Positions 17,665 to 27,884 are shown, counted from the first letter of the stretch. The stretch: 64,000 bases of DNA from Ferranicluibacter quercicola (GCF_021168455.1 NZ_JAJOZR010000014.1:1-64000); one strand, 5' to 3'. Numbers and translations are program-made. Notes: a model not told the origin generated them from the letters alone.

Positions 17665-20130
17665 ATGGTCAGCCGTATCTCCAATGAGAAAATTCCGAAC
17701 GCCGCGCGCCGCGAGTCGAGCGCCGAAATTCTGGCGCAGGAGATCATCGAACGCCTGACCTACCGCATCGGCAAGGACCCGAAGGTCGCCAAGCCGCATG
17801 ACTGGCTGACGGCCGCGATCCTGGTCGTGCGCGACCGCATCACCGACAACTGGATGGAGTCCACCCGCAAGGCCTACACCGACAGTTCCAAGCGCGTCTA
17901 CTACCTGTCGCTGGAGTTCCTGATCGGCCGCCTGATGCGCGATGCCGTCACCAATATCGGCCTGATGGACGAGCTGAAGGAGGCGCTGGCATCCTTCGGC
18001 GTCGATATCGACGTGATCGCCGAACTGGAGCCCGACGCCGCTCTCGGCAATGGTGGCCTCGGGCGGCTTGCCGCCTGTTTCATGGAAAGCATGGCGAGCG
18101 TCGATATCCCGGCCTATGGCTACGGCATCCGCTATGTGCACGGCCTCTTCCGTCAGCAGATGGCGGATGGCTGGCAGGTGGAACTGCCGGAAACCTGGCT
18201 TGCACACGGCAATCCCTGGGAGTTCGAGCGCCGCGAAAGCTCCTACGAGATCGGCTTCGGCGGCGCGGTCGAAACCGTCAATATCGACGAGGAGCTGACC
18301 CGCTACGTCTGGAAGCCGGCCGAGCGCGTCATCGCCACGGCCTGCGACACGCCGGTCGTCGGCTGGCGCGGCAAGCGCACCAACACGCTGCGCCTGTGGA
18401 GCGCGCATCCGATCGACCCCATCCTGCTCGACGCCTTCAATGCCGGCGACCACATCGGCGCGCTGCGGGAAAGCAACAAGGCCGAAGCGCTCGCCCGCGT
18501 CCTCTACCCGGCCGACGCGACGCCGGCCGGTCAGGAGCTGCGCCTGCGCCAGGAGTTCTTCTTCTCCTCCGCCTCGCTGCAGGACATCCTGCGCCGGCAC
18601 CTGCAGCAGTATCCGGATTTCACCTCCCTGCCGGACAAGGTCGCCATCCAGCTGAACGACACGCATCCGGCCGTCTCCGTTGCCGAGCTGGTGCGCCTGC
18701 TGACCGACGTCCACGGCGTCGATTTCGACACCGCCTGGGATCTCGCCCGCCGCACCTTCTCCTACACCAACCATACGCTGCTGCCAGAAGCACTGGAAAC
18801 CTGGCCCGTGCCGCTGTTCGAGCGGCTGCTGCCGCGGCATATGCAGATCATCTATGCGATCAACGCGAAGATCCTGCTCGAGGCGCGCAAGCTGCCGGAT
18901 TACAGCGACCAGCAGGTGCGCAACATCTCGCTGATCGACGAAAGCGGCGACCGCCGCGTGCGCATGGGCAACCTCGCCTTCGTCGGCTCGCATTCGATCA
19001 ACGGCGTCTCGGCGCTTCACACAGATCTCATGAAGATCACGGTGTTTGCCGACCTGCACAAGCTCTACCCCAAGCGCATCAACAACAAGACCAACGGCAT
19101 CACCCCGCGCCGCTGGCTGATGCAGTGTAACCCCGAGCTGTTCGCGCTGATCCGCGAGACGATCGGCGACGACTTCATGGACGATGCAGAGGCGCTGAAG
19201 GCGCTCGACGCGCATGCCGACAACGCCGTTTTCCAGGATCGCTTCGCCGCCATCAAGCGCGACAACAAGGTGCGGCTCGCCCAGCTCGTCCAGAGCCGGA
19301 TGGGCATCCGCATCGACCCGTCCGCCATGTTCGACATCCAGATCAAGCGCATTCACGAATACAAGCGCCAGCTGCTGAACATCATCGAGGCGATCTCGCT
19401 CTACGACCAGATCCGCTCGCATCCCGAGCTCGACTGGGTTCCGCGCGTCAAGCTTTTCGCCGGCAAGGCGGCGCCGAGCTATCACAATGCCAAGCTCATC
19501 ATCAAGCTGGCGAACGACGTCGCCCGCGTCATCAACAACGACCCGGCGGTGCGCGGGCTGCTGAAGGTGGTGTTCATTCCGAACTACAACGTTTCGCTGG
19601 CGGAAATTATGGTGCCCGCCGCCGATCTCTCCGAGCAGATTTCAACCGCCGGCATGGAAGCGTCGGGAACCGGCAACATGAAGTTCGCGTTGAATGGTGC
19701 GCTGACCATCGGCACGCTGGACGGCGCCAATGTCGAGATGCGCGATTGCGTCGGCGAGGAGAACATCAAGATTTTCGGGATGACGGCGGAAGAAGTCTCC
19801 AACCTGCGCCAGGAGGGCCACGAACCGCGGGCCGTCATCGAGGCGTCGCGCGAGCTGTCGCAGGCACTGCAGGCGATTGCGTCCGGCGTCTTTTCCCCCG
19901 ACGACCGCAACCGCTTCTCGGGCCTGATCGACGGTATCTACTCTCACGACTGGTTCATGGTCGCGGCCGACTTCGACGCCTATGCCAAGGCGCAGCGCGA
20001 AGTGGATGCCATCTGGACCGATACCAGCCAATGGTACGGCAAGACCATCCGCAACACCGCACGGATGGGCTGGTTCTCCTCCGATCGGACGATTCGGCAG
20101 TATGCCGACGAGATTTGGAGAGCCGGATGA
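17665..20130 (+). CDS. glgP: Glycogen phosphorylase (GlgP)
   Basis: It releases glucose-1-phosphate from glycogen and maltodextrin ends using phosphate and pyridoxal phosphate. The 821-residue sequence has the family blocks ALGNGGLGRLAACF near residue 130, QLNDTHPAV near 330, the KTNGITPRRW block, and the PLP site EASGTGNMKFALNGA with the Schiff-base Lys673. It is the first gene of glgP-glgB-glgC-glgA-pgm, and its stop overlaps the glgB start (ATGA). This gene order is known from Agrobacterium tumefaciens. Having the degradative enzyme at the head of the biosynthetic operon means synthesis and breakdown are transcribed together. Confidence 0.98.
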   Translation: MVSRISNEKIPNAARRESSAEILAQEIIERLTYRIGKDPKVAKPHDWLTAAILVVRDRITDNWMESTRKAYTDSSKRVYYLSLEFLIGRLMRDAVTNIGLMDELKEALASFGVDIDVIAELEPDAALGNGGLGRLAACFMESMASVDIPAYGYGIRYVHGLFRQQMADGWQVELPETWLAHGNPWEFERRESSYEIGFGGAVETVNIDEELTRYVWKPAERVIATACDTPVVGWRGKRTNTLRLWSAHPIDPILLDAFNAGDHIGALRESNKAEALARVLYPADATPAGQELRLRQEFFFSSASLQDILRRHLQQYPDFTSLPDKVAIQLNDTHPAVSVAELVRLLTDVHGVDFDTAWDLARRTFSYTNHTLLPEALETWPVPLFERLLPRHMQIIYAINAKILLEARKLPDYSDQQVRNISLIDESGDRRVRMGNLAFVGSHSINGVSALHTDLMKITVFADLHKLYPKRINNKTNGITPRRWLMQCNPELFALIRETIGDDFMDDAEALKALDAHADNAVFQDRFAAIKRDNKVRLAQLVQSRMGIRIDPSAMFDIQIKRIHEYKRQLLNIIEAISLYDQIRSHPELDWVPRVKLFAGKAAPSYHNAKLIIKLANDVARVINNDPAVRGLLKVVFIPNYNVSLAEIMVPAADLSEQISTAGMEASGTGNMKFALNGALTIGTLDGANVEMRDCVGEENIKIFGMTAEEVSNLRQEGHEPRAVIEASRELSQALQAIASGVFSPDDRNRFSGLIDGIYSHDWFMVAADFDAYAKAQREVDAIWTDTSQWYGKTIRNTARMGWFSSDRTIRQYADEIWRAG

Positions 20131-22328
20131 CATCCGAGCTGAAAGAGGCTTCGTCGCCGGCGCATCTGCCGGAGGACGAGGTAGCAGCATTCATCGATGG
20201 AACGCACAGCAATCCGTTTGCAAGCCTCGGACCCCATGCGGTCGGCAAGGATGTCGTCGTCCGCTGTTTTCTGCCAGGCGCGACCAGCGTCTCCGTCGAA
20301 ACGCTCTCCGGCAAGGATATCGGCACCTTGGCGCTCCGCCACGAGTCGGGTTTCTTCGAGGGGACGGTCAGCCTGCGCAAGGTGCAGCCGGTCCGCTACA
20401 AGGCGGAAAATGCCGGCGGGCGCTGGACGGTCACCGATCCCTACAGCTTCGGCCCGGTTCTCGGGCCCATGGACGACTACTTCATCCGCGAGGGCTCCCA
20501 CCTTCGCCTGTTCGACAAGCTCGGCGCCCATCCGGTGCGCCATGAGGGCATCGACGGCTTTCACTTCGCCGTCTGGGCGCCGAATGCGCGCCGCGTGTCG
20601 GTCGTCGGCGCCTTCAATGCGTGGGACGGGCGCCGCCACGTCATGCGGCTGCGGCTCGACACCGGCATCTGGGAAATCTTCATCCCGGATGTCCCAGCGG
20701 GAACGCCCTACAAATACGAGATCATCGGACAGGACGGCCAGCTTCAGCCGCTGAAGGCAGACCCCTTCGCCCGCCGCTCGGAACTTCGTCCCCAGACGGC
20801 CTCGGTCACCACGCCGGAAATCGCGCAGGTCTGGGAAGACGAGGCGCACCGCGCGCACTGGGCCTCCGCCGACGCGCGCCGCCAGCCGATTTCGATCTAC
20901 GAGGTGCATGCCGGTTCCTGGCAGCGCGGCGACAATGGCGCGTTTCTCTCCTGGGACGAGATGGCCGCGCGGCTCATCCCCTATTGCGTCGACATGGGCT
21001 TCACCCATATCGAGTTCCTCCCCATCAGCGAGTTCCCCTACGATCCCTCCTGGGGCTACCAGACGACCGGCCTTTATGCGCCGACCGCCCGCTTCGGCGA
21101 ACCGGAGGGCTTTGCCCGTTTCGTCAACGGTGCCCACAAGGTCGGCCTCGGCGTGATCCTCGACTGGGTCCCCGCGCACTTCCCCGTCGACGCCCACGGC
21201 CTGCGCAACTTCGACGGCACCGCCCTCTACGAACATGAGGACCCGCGCCAGGGCTTCCATCCCGACTGGAACACGGCGATCTACAATTTCGGCCGCGCCG
21301 AGGTCTTTGCCTATCTCGTTAACAATGCGCTCTACTGGGCCGAGAAATTCCATCTCGACGGACTGCGCGTCGATGCGGTCGCGTCGATGCTCTATCTCGA
21401 CTATTCCCGCAAGCATGGCGAATGGGTTCCAAACGAGTATGGCGGCAACGAGAACCTCGATGCCGTGCGTTTCCTCCAGACGATGAACAAGGAGGTCTAC
21501 GGCAGCCATCCCGGCATCCTGACCATTGCGGAGGAGAGCACCTCCTGGCCGGGCGTCTCGGCACCGGTCCACACCGGAGGCCTGGGCTTCGGGTTCAAGT
21601 GGAACATGGGCTTCATGCACGACACGCTGCAATATCTCGCGCGGGACGCCATCCACCGCAAGCATCACCACAACGACCTGACCTTCGGCCTCGTCTACGC
21701 CTTCAGCGAGAATTTTGTGCTGCCGCTCTCCCATGACGAAGTGGTGCACGGCAAGGGATCGCTCGTGGCGAAGATGCCGGGCGACGACTGGCAGAAATTC
21801 GCCAATCTTCGCGCCTATTACGGCTTCATGTGGGGGTATCCCGGCAAGAAGCTGCTGTTCATGGGCCAGGAGTTCGCCCAGTGGGCGGAATGGTCGGAAG
21901 AGCGCGGGCTTGACTGGAACCTGCTCGAATATCCCCTGCATCAGGGCATGCGCCGGCTGATCCGCGACCTCAACGGCACCTACCGCAACAAGCAGGCGCT
22001 GCATGCACGCGATTGCGAGGGCGAGGGCTTCGAGTGGCTGATTGCCGACGACAGCGACAATTCGGTCTTTGCCTGGCTGCGCAAGGCGCCCGGCCAGAAG
22101 GCCGTCGCCGTCATCTCGAACTTCACCCCCGTCTACCGCGAGGTCTACTCGATCCCCCTGCCGAGCGAGGGGCGCTGGCGCGAGATCGTCAACACCGATG
22201 CCGAGATCTACGGCGGTAGCGGCAAGGGCAATGGCGGCGTGGTGCATGCCGTGCGTACTGCATCCGGCGAGATCCGGGCGAACCTGACCTTGCCGCCGCT
22301 CGCCACGTTGATGCTGGAGCAGGACTGA
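20127..22328 (+). CDS. glgB: 1,4-alpha-glucan branching enzyme (GlgB)
   Basis: It cuts alpha-1,4 chains and re-attaches them by alpha-1,6 links. The 733-residue protein has two N-terminal carbohydrate-binding beta domains (about 1-230, including HFAVWAPNARRVSVVG) and the GH13 barrel. Nucleophile Asp416 lies in GLRVDAVASMLYLDYSR and acid/base Glu469 in IAEESTSWPGV, with the same spacing as in the E. coli enzyme. The ATG at 20127 overlaps the glgP stop by 4 nt; longer upstream frames are only read-through of the glgP coding region. Confidence 0.98.
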   Translation: MTSELKEASSPAHLPEDEVAAFIDGTHSNPFASLGPHAVGKDVVVRCFLPGATSVSVETLSGKDIGTLALRHESGFFEGTVSLRKVQPVRYKAENAGGRWTVTDPYSFGPVLGPMDDYFIREGSHLRLFDKLGAHPVRHEGIDGFHFAVWAPNARRVSVVGAFNAWDGRRHVMRLRLDTGIWEIFIPDVPAGTPYKYEIIGQDGQLQPLKADPFARRSELRPQTASVTTPEIAQVWEDEAHRAHWASADARRQPISIYEVHAGSWQRGDNGAFLSWDEMAARLIPYCVDMGFTHIEFLPISEFPYDPSWGYQTTGLYAPTARFGEPEGFARFVNGAHKVGLGVILDWVPAHFPVDAHGLRNFDGTALYEHEDPRQGFHPDWNTAIYNFGRAEVFAYLVNNALYWAEKFHLDGLRVDAVASMLYLDYSRKHGEWVPNEYGGNENLDAVRFLQTMNKEVYGSHPGILTIAEESTSWPGVSAPVHTGGLGFGFKWNMGFMHDTLQYLARDAIHRKHHHNDLTFGLVYAFSENFVLPLSHDEVVHGKGSLVAKMPGDDWQKFANLRAYYGFMWGYPGKKLLFMGQEFAQWAEWSEERGLDWNLLEYPLHQGMRRLIRDLNGTYRNKQALHARDCEGEGFEWLIADDSDNSVFAWLRKAPGQKAVAVISNFTPVYREVYSIPLPSEGRWREIVNTDAEIYGGSGKGNGGVVHAVRTASGEIRANLTLPPLATLMLEQD

Positions 22329-22337
22329 AAACGAACA

Positions 22338-22355
22338 CGGCCGGGTCTCCGGCCG
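22338..22355 (+). other. Intergenic hairpin between glgB and glgC
   Basis: A perfect 7-bp stem (CGGCCGG / CCGGCCG) with a GTCT tetraloop starts 9 nt after the glgB stop. No T-run follows, so termination is unlikely. It may be an mRNA-stabilising or processing structure that sets different levels for glgPB and glgCA-pgm. It lies in the only sizeable gap (106 nt) of the operon. Confidence 0.35.
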
Positions 22356-22434
22356 GGACGACAGCATTATGCCGGTCGGCCCGTTTGAGAGGGCGGGCAG
22401 ACCGGCCAAGAGACCGCAAAATCGGGAGGATACA

Positions 22435-23694
22435 ATGGAAAAACGCATACAGCCGCTGGCCCGCGACGCCATGGCCTACGTTCTGGCCGGTGGCCGTGGA
22501 AGCCGTCTGAAGGAACTGACGGACCGTCGCGCCAAGCCCGCCGTCTACTTCGGCGGCAAGGCCCGCATCATCGATTTCGCGCTGTCGAACGCGATGAATT
22601 CGGGTATCCGCCGCATCGGCGTCGCCACGCAGTACAAGGCACACTCCCTGATCCGCCACCTGCAGAACGGCTGGAACTTCTTCAGGCCCGAGCGAAACGA
22701 GAGCTTCGACATTCTGCCCGCCTCCCAGCGCGTGTCGGAAACGCAGTGGTACGAAGGCACCGCCGACGCCGTCTACCAGAACATCGACATCATCGAGGAT
22801 CATGGCGTCGAATACATGGTCATCCTGGCCGGCGACCACATCTACAAGATGGACTACGAGCTGATGCTCCAGCAGCATGTGGACAGCGGCGCCGACGTCA
22901 CGATCGGCTGCCTCGAGGTCCCGCGCATGGAAGCGACGGGCTTCGGCGTCATGCATGTGGACGAGAAGGACCGCATCATCGCCTTCGTGGAGAAGCCGGC
23001 CGACCCGCCGGGCATTCCCGGCAATCCCGACATGGCGCTGGCCTCCATGGGCATCTACGTGTTCCACACGAAGTTCCTGATGGATATCCTGCGCCGCGAT
23101 GCGGCCGATCCGACCTCCAGCCGCGACTTCGGCAAGGATATCATTCCCTACATCGTCCAGCACGGCAAGGCGATCGCCCACCGCTTCAACCAGTCCTGCG
23201 TGCGCTCGGACTTCGAGCGCGAGGCCTACTGGCGCGACGTCGGCACGATCGACGCCTACTGGCAGGCCAATATCGACCTGACGCATGTAACGCCCGAACT
23301 CGACATCTACGACAGCACCTGGCCGATCTGGACCTTTGCCGAGATCAAGCCGCCGGCGAAGTTCGTGCATGACGACGAGAACCGGCGCGGATCGGCCACC
23401 TCCTCGCTGGTTTCGGGCGACTGCATCATCTCCGGCGCCTCGCTCAATCGCAGCATGCTGTTCACCGGCGTCCGCGTGAATTCCTTCTCCCGACTCGATG
23501 GTGCCGTCATCCTGCCGAGCGTGAAGATCGGCCGTCATGCGCAGCTGAAGAACGTCGTCATCGACAGCCGCGTCGTCATCCCGGAAGGTCTCGTCGTCGG
23601 CGAGGATCCGGACCTCGACGCCAAGCGGTTCCGCCGTTCGGAAAACGGCATCTGCCTGATCACGCAAGCCATGATCGACAAGCTGGGACTGTGA
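22435..23694 (+). CDS. glgC: Glucose-1-phosphate adenylyltransferase (GlgC)
   Basis: It makes ADP-glucose from ATP and glucose-1-phosphate, the committed and allosterically controlled step of bacterial glycogen synthesis. The 419-residue protein has the nucleotidyltransferase motif LAGGRGSRLKELT near residue 20, KPAVYFGGKARIIDF, the GTADAVYQN and ILAGDHIYKMDYE blocks, and a C-terminal left-handed beta-helix part. The ATG follows GGGAGG; the preceding 22 codons of open frame are non-conserved. Alphaproteobacterial GlgC is usually activated by fructose-6-phosphate and pyruvate, but this cannot be seen here. Confidence 0.98.
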   Translation: MEKRIQPLARDAMAYVLAGGRGSRLKELTDRRAKPAVYFGGKARIIDFALSNAMNSGIRRIGVATQYKAHSLIRHLQNGWNFFRPERNESFDILPASQRVSETQWYEGTADAVYQNIDIIEDHGVEYMVILAGDHIYKMDYELMLQQHVDSGADVTIGCLEVPRMEATGFGVMHVDEKDRIIAFVEKPADPPGIPGNPDMALASMGIYVFHTKFLMDILRRDAADPTSSRDFGKDIIPYIVQHGKAIAHRFNQSCVRSDFEREAYWRDVGTIDAYWQANIDLTHVTPELDIYDSTWPIWTFAEIKPPAKFVHDDENRRGSATSSLVSGDCIISGASLNRSMLFTGVRVNSFSRLDGAVILPSVKIGRHAQLKNVVIDSRVVIPEGLVVGEDPDLDAKRFRRSENGICLITQAMIDKLGL

Positions 23695-23699
23695 GGACG

Positions 23700-25139
23700 A
23701 TGAACGTCCTTTCGGTCGCCTCCGAAGTCTTTCCGCTGATCAAGACCGGCGGCCTGGCCGACGTCGCGGGCGCCCTGCCCGCGGCGCTCAAACCGCATGG
23801 CATCCGCATGCGCACGCTGGTGCCCGGCTATCCCGCCGTCATGGAAAAGATCGGGGCTACGACGCGGCTCGGTGGTTTCGAGACGCTGTTCGGCCATCCC
23901 GCTGCGATCCTGGCGGCCGAGCATGACGGTCTCGACCTCCTGGTGCTCGACGCCCCCACGCTGTTCAACCGGCCGGGCGGACCCTATCTCGACCCGCAAG
24001 GCCTCGACCACTCGGACAATTTCCGCCGTTTCGCGGCCCTGTCGCTGGCGGCGGCCGAGATCGCGCGCGGGATCCTGCCCGACTGGACGCCGGACCTCGT
24101 CCACTGCCATGACTGGCAGGCCGCACTCGCCCCCGTCTACATGCAGCATGGCGGTGCCGCCCATGTGCCGACCGTGCTGACCATCCACAACATCGCCTTC
24201 CGCGGCCAGTTTTCGGCCAGCACCTTTCCGGAACTCGCGCTGCCCTGGGGCGCGTTCTCGGTGCAGGGCGTCGAGTATTACGGCGACGTCTCCTTCCTCA
24301 AGGGCGGCCTGATGGCGGCAACGGCGATTACCACCGTCAGCCCCTCCTATGCGCAGGAAATCCTGACGCCCGAATTCGGCATGGGCCTGCAGGGCGTTCT
24401 GGCCGCCCGCATCGCCGACCTCCACGGCATCGTCAACGGCATCGACACCGATGTCTGGAACCCGCAAGCCGATCCGCACATCGCCTCGCCCTATGCCGCC
24501 GCCAGCCTGAAGAAGCGAGCGGCCAACCGCGACGCCCTGCGCGAGCGCTTCGGCCTGGTTGCGACCGACGGTCCACTCTTCTGCGTCGTCAGCCGCCTCA
24601 CGGACCAGAAGGGCATGGACGTGCTGGCCGGCGTCATCGATATGATCGTCGAGAACGGCGGCACGCTCGCCGTGCTGGGCTCCGGCGATCCGGCGCTCGA
24701 AGCCGCGTTCCGAACCGCAGCCGCCATGCATCCCGGTCGCGTGGGCCTCGTCGTCGGCTACGACGAGCCGCTGTCGCACCTCATGCAGGCAGGCGCCGAT
24801 GCCATCCTCGTGCCGTCGCGCTTCGAGCCCTGCGGCCTGACCCAGCTTTACGGCCTGCGCTATGGCTGCGTGCCGGTCGTCGCTCGCACCGGCGGTCTTG
24901 CCGATACGATCATCGACGCCAACGAGGCGGCGGTCGCGGCGAACGTCGCCACCGGCGTCCTGTTCTCCCCCGTCTCCGAGGAAAGCCTGCGGCTGGCACT
25001 CCGCCGCGTCTTTTCCCTGTGGCGCCAGCCGAAAATCTGGGCGCGCCTGCAGGCGCGCGGTATGAAATCCGATGTCTCCTGGGATATGAGTGCCACGCGC
25101 TATGCCGCGCTTTATGCCGGTCTTCTTGCGAAAGGTTGA
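23700..25139 (+). CDS. glgA: Glycogen synthase (GlgA, GT5)
   Basis: It transfers glucose from ADP-glucose to the non-reducing end of the growing glucan. The 479-residue protein starts with MNVLSVASEVFPLIKTGGLADV, including the ADP-glucose-binding KTGGLADV motif, and has the second Rossmann domain with VPSRFEPCGLTQLYGLRYG (acid Glu and PCGL loop) and RTGGLADTI. The start lies 5 nt after the glgC stop, with a GAGG inside the glgC stop region. The length and both half-domains are complete. Confidence 0.98.
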   Translation: MNVLSVASEVFPLIKTGGLADVAGALPAALKPHGIRMRTLVPGYPAVMEKIGATTRLGGFETLFGHPAAILAAEHDGLDLLVLDAPTLFNRPGGPYLDPQGLDHSDNFRRFAALSLAAAEIARGILPDWTPDLVHCHDWQAALAPVYMQHGGAAHVPTVLTIHNIAFRGQFSASTFPELALPWGAFSVQGVEYYGDVSFLKGGLMAATAITTVSPSYAQEILTPEFGMGLQGVLAARIADLHGIVNGIDTDVWNPQADPHIASPYAAASLKKRAANRDALRERFGLVATDGPLFCVVSRLTDQKGMDVLAGVIDMIVENGGTLAVLGSGDPALEAAFRTAAAMHPGRVGLVVGYDEPLSHLMQAGADAILVPSRFEPCGLTQLYGLRYGCVPVVARTGGLADTIIDANEAAVAANVATGVLFSPVSEESLRLALRRVFSLWRQPKIWARLQARGMKSDVSWDMSATRYAALYAGLLAKG

Positions 25140-26771
25140 ATGATGACGAAAACCGTAAATACGACCCCCTATACCGACCAGAAACCCGGAACGTCGGGAC
25201 TTCGCAAGAAGGTGCCGGTCTTCCAGCAGCCGAACTATGCCGAGAACTTCATCCAGTCGATCTTCGACAGCCTCGAAGGCTTCGCGGGCAAGACGCTGGT
25301 CATCGGCGGCGACGGCCGGTTCTACAACCGCGAGGTCATCCAGATCGCCATCAAGATGTCGGCGGCGAACGGCTTCGGCCGCGTCCTCGTCGGCCGCGGC
25401 GGCATCCTGTCGACGCCGGCCGCCTCCCACGTCATCCGCAAGTACGAAGCCTTCGGCGGCATCGTTCTTTCGGCCAGCCACAATCCCGGCGGCCCGACGG
25501 AAGACTTCGGCATCAAGTACAATATCGGCAATGGCGGCCCGGCACCCGAAAAGGTGACCGACGCGATCTATGCCCACACCAAGACGATCGAGACCTACAA
25601 GATCGCCGATGTCGCCGACATCAATCTCGACGCCGAGGGCGAGCAGGAGGTCGCGGGCATGACCGTACAGGTCATCAACCCCGTCTCCGACTATGCCGAA
25701 TTGATGGAAACCCTGTTCGATTTCCCGGCGATCCGCAGCCACCTCGCCGGCGGCTTCCGCATTGTCTTCGACGCCATGAGCGCGGTCACCGGTCCCTATG
25801 CCAAGGAGATCCTCGAAAACCGTCTCGGTGCCGCCAAGGGTTCCGTGCTGAACTTCGTGCCCCTGCCCGACTTCGGCGGCCACCACCCGGATCCGAACCT
25901 CGTCCATGCCCGCGCCCTCTACGAGGAGATGATGGGCGACGACGCGCCCGATTTCGGTGCGGCCTCCGATGGCGACGGCGACCGGAACTTGATCATCGGC
26001 AAGGGTATCTTCGTGACGCCCTCCGACAGCCTGGCCATGCTCGCCGCAAACGCGACGCTCGCGCCCGGCTATGCCAAGGGCCTCGCCGGCATCGCCCGCT
26101 CCATGCCCACATCGGGTGCGGCCGACCGCGTCGCCGAAAAGCTCGGCATCGGCATCTACGAGACGCCGACCGGCTGGAAGTTCTTCGGCAACCTGCTCGA
26201 TGCCGGCCTGGCGACCATCTGCGGCGAGGAAAGTGCGGGCACCGGCTCCAGCCACGTCCGCGAGAAGGACGGTCTCTGGGCCGTGCTGCTCTGGCTCAAC
26301 ATCCTTGCCGTTCGCAAGGAAAGCGTCGTTGATATCGCGCGCGAGCACTGGACGACCTATGGCCGCAACTACTACTCGCGCCATGATTACGAAGAGGTGG
26401 ATTCCGCTGCTGCCAACGGCCTGATGGATGCGCTTCGCAGCCAGCTCGCCACTCTGCCCGGCCGCAAGCTCGGCGATCTCACGATCGAGACGGCGGACGA
26501 CTTCTCCTATCACGATCCGGTCGACCACTCCGTCAGCAACAATCAGGGCATCCGCATCCTTTTCGAAGGCGGCTCCCGCGTGGTCTTCCGCCTGTCGGGC
26601 ACCGGCACGTCCGGCGCGACGCTGCGCGTCTATATCGAGCGCTTCGAGCCCGATGCGGCAAAGCACGACGTCGATACCCAGGTCGCCCTGGCCGACCTGA
26701 TCGAGGCCGCCGATACGCTGGCCGGCATCAAGGAGCGGACCGGCCGCACGGAGCCGACGGTCATCACCTGA
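25140..26771 (+). CDS. pgm: Phosphoglucomutase (alpha-D-glucose phosphate specific)
   Basis: It interconverts glucose-6-phosphate and glucose-1-phosphate, supplying GlgC and also the UDP-glucose needed for exopolysaccharide and cyclic glucan. The 543-residue protein has the phosphoserine loop LSASHNPGG near residue 115, the Mg-binding DGDGDRN, the sugar-specificity loop CGEESAGTGSSH and the C-terminal phosphate-binding RLSGTGTSGATLR. It starts directly at the glgA stop (two adjacent ATG codons) and is the last gene of the operon. A strong terminator follows. Confidence 0.98.
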   Translation: MMTKTVNTTPYTDQKPGTSGLRKKVPVFQQPNYAENFIQSIFDSLEGFAGKTLVIGGDGRFYNREVIQIAIKMSAANGFGRVLVGRGGILSTPAASHVIRKYEAFGGIVLSASHNPGGPTEDFGIKYNIGNGGPAPEKVTDAIYAHTKTIETYKIADVADINLDAEGEQEVAGMTVQVINPVSDYAELMETLFDFPAIRSHLAGGFRIVFDAMSAVTGPYAKEILENRLGAAKGSVLNFVPLPDFGGHHPDPNLVHARALYEEMMGDDAPDFGAASDGDGDRNLIIGKGIFVTPSDSLAMLAANATLAPGYAKGLAGIARSMPTSGAADRVAEKLGIGIYETPTGWKFFGNLLDAGLATICGEESAGTGSSHVREKDGLWAVLLWLNILAVRKESVVDIAREHWTTYGRNYYSRHDYEEVDSAAANGLMDALRSQLATLPGRKLGDLTIETADDFSYHDPVDHSVSNNQGIRILFEGGSRVVFRLSGTGTSGATLRVYIERFEPDAAKHDVDTQVALADLIEAADTLAGIKERTGRTEPTVIT

Positions 26772-26800
26772 CCCCTCGCCCGTCAGTCCATCCAGAAACG

Positions 26801-26829
26801 AAAAACGCCGCTTCGAAGCGGCGTTTTTT
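26801..26829. terminator. Bidirectional terminator between pgm and TPR gene
   Basis: The stem AAACGCCGCTT / AAGCGGCGTTT closes on a two-base centre and is flanked by A and T runs on both strands. It ends the glycogen operon on the plus strand and the convergent TPR lipoprotein gene on the minus strand. Confidence 0.93.
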
Positions 26830-26850
26830 ATGGGATGCGATCGGAACGCC

Positions 26851-27735
26851 TCAGGATGCGGCTTTGACGCGGGCGAGGCCGGCCCGGGCGGGCTCGTATT
26901 TCGGATCGAGCTGAAGGGCATGGCCGTACGAGCGCTGCGCCTTCGCCTTTTCGCCGCGCCGCTCATAGACCAGCGCCTGGTTGGCCCAGGATTCCGCGAT
27001 CTTGCCGTTGAGGTTGATGGCCGTGTTGAAGTCGGCGAATGCATTGTCGTCGTCGTTCTGGGCGACATAAGAGATGCCGCGGCCGTTATAGGGCTCGGGC
27101 GAGCTCGGCGACAGCGAGATGGCCGTCGAGAAATCCTCGATCGCCTGCCCATGCTGGTTGCGCGCCTGATAGATCAGGCCGCGATTGTGATAGGCGCGCG
27201 GATCGGTCGTGTCGTTCTCGATCGCCTTGTTGAAGTCGGCAAAGGCCTGATCCAGCCGGCCGCTCTGGCGGTAGAGATTGCCGCGGCCGATATAGGCGAC
27301 GTCGTAGCGCGGATTGAGCTGCAGCGCCGAATTGTAGTCGGCAAGCGCTTCCGCGAGATCGCCCATGTTGCGCTCGACCAGGGCCCGGTTGGCATAGGCC
27401 TGGTAGAACCGCGGATTGAGCTCGATCGCCTTGTTGAAATCCGCGACCGCACGGCGGAACTCGCCGGCGCGGCCATAGGCCGAGCCACGCACGTTATAGC
27501 CTTCGGGATCGCTCGGATTGCTGTTGATGACGCCCGACAGCGAAGCGATGTTCTGCTCCGAACCCTGCGCCCGCTCGACCTGCAGCGTGCTGTCGTTGGA
27601 GGGATCGGTCTGGCAGGCCGTCAAAAGCAGGGCCGCGCCGAGGGCGGAAAGGATGCCCAGCCGGCTGGAGCGCTGCGTGCCTGTGCGGGATGCGTCCCGG
27701 CCGGCAAAACCCTCTGTCGTCACAGTCGATGTCAA
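26851..27735 (-). CDS. TPR-repeat lipoprotein (NlpI-like)
   Basis: The 294-residue protein has an N-terminal hydrophobic segment with the lipobox LLTAC at about residues 37-41, so it should be an outer- or inner-membrane lipoprotein. About six tetratricopeptide repeats (such as YNVRGSAYGRAGEFRRAVADFNKAIELNPR and its repeats) fill residues 75-285. TPR proteins act as scaffolds; NlpI-type members control cell-wall hydrolases and proteases, but that role here is inference. The start is a TTG with GAGGG 7 nt upstream; a GTG four codons later is the alternative. It converges on the pgm terminator. Confidence 0.85.
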   Translation of the reverse strand: MTSTVTTEGFAGRDASRTGTQRSSRLGILSALGAALLLTACQTDPSNDSTLQVERAQGSEQNIASLSGVINSNPSDPEGYNVRGSAYGRAGEFRRAVADFNKAIELNPRFYQAYANRALVERNMGDLAEALADYNSALQLNPRYDVAYIGRGNLYRQSGRLDQAFADFNKAIENDTTDPRAYHNRGLIYQARNQHGQAIEDFSTAISLSPSSPEPYNGRGISYVAQNDDDNAFADFNTAINLNGKIAESWANQALVYERRGEKAKAQRSYGHALQLDPKYEPARAGLARVKAAS

Positions 27736-27884
27736 GATCGATCCCTCAAATCAAGAATGCCTCAGGCACGTCGCAGGTCCGCAGTCTCGCCCCGGCTGCA
27801 ACGGTAACGCCGGAGCAGGCGGTTCGTTCACGCAAGTGCCGCATCCACGGCAGAGACGCGACGGCCACCGGATACGTCTAACGC

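Noticed and set aside
19980..22472. Minus-strand open frame of 830 codons opposite glgB
   Set aside because: It is a shadow of glgB, with no domain or ribosome binding site.
23535..27152. Minus-strand open frame of 1205 codons over glgC, glgA, pgm and part of the TPR gene
   Set aside because: It is antisense to recognised enzymes, shows no motif and has no sensible start. Only the part at its right end coincides with a real minus-strand gene, in another frame.
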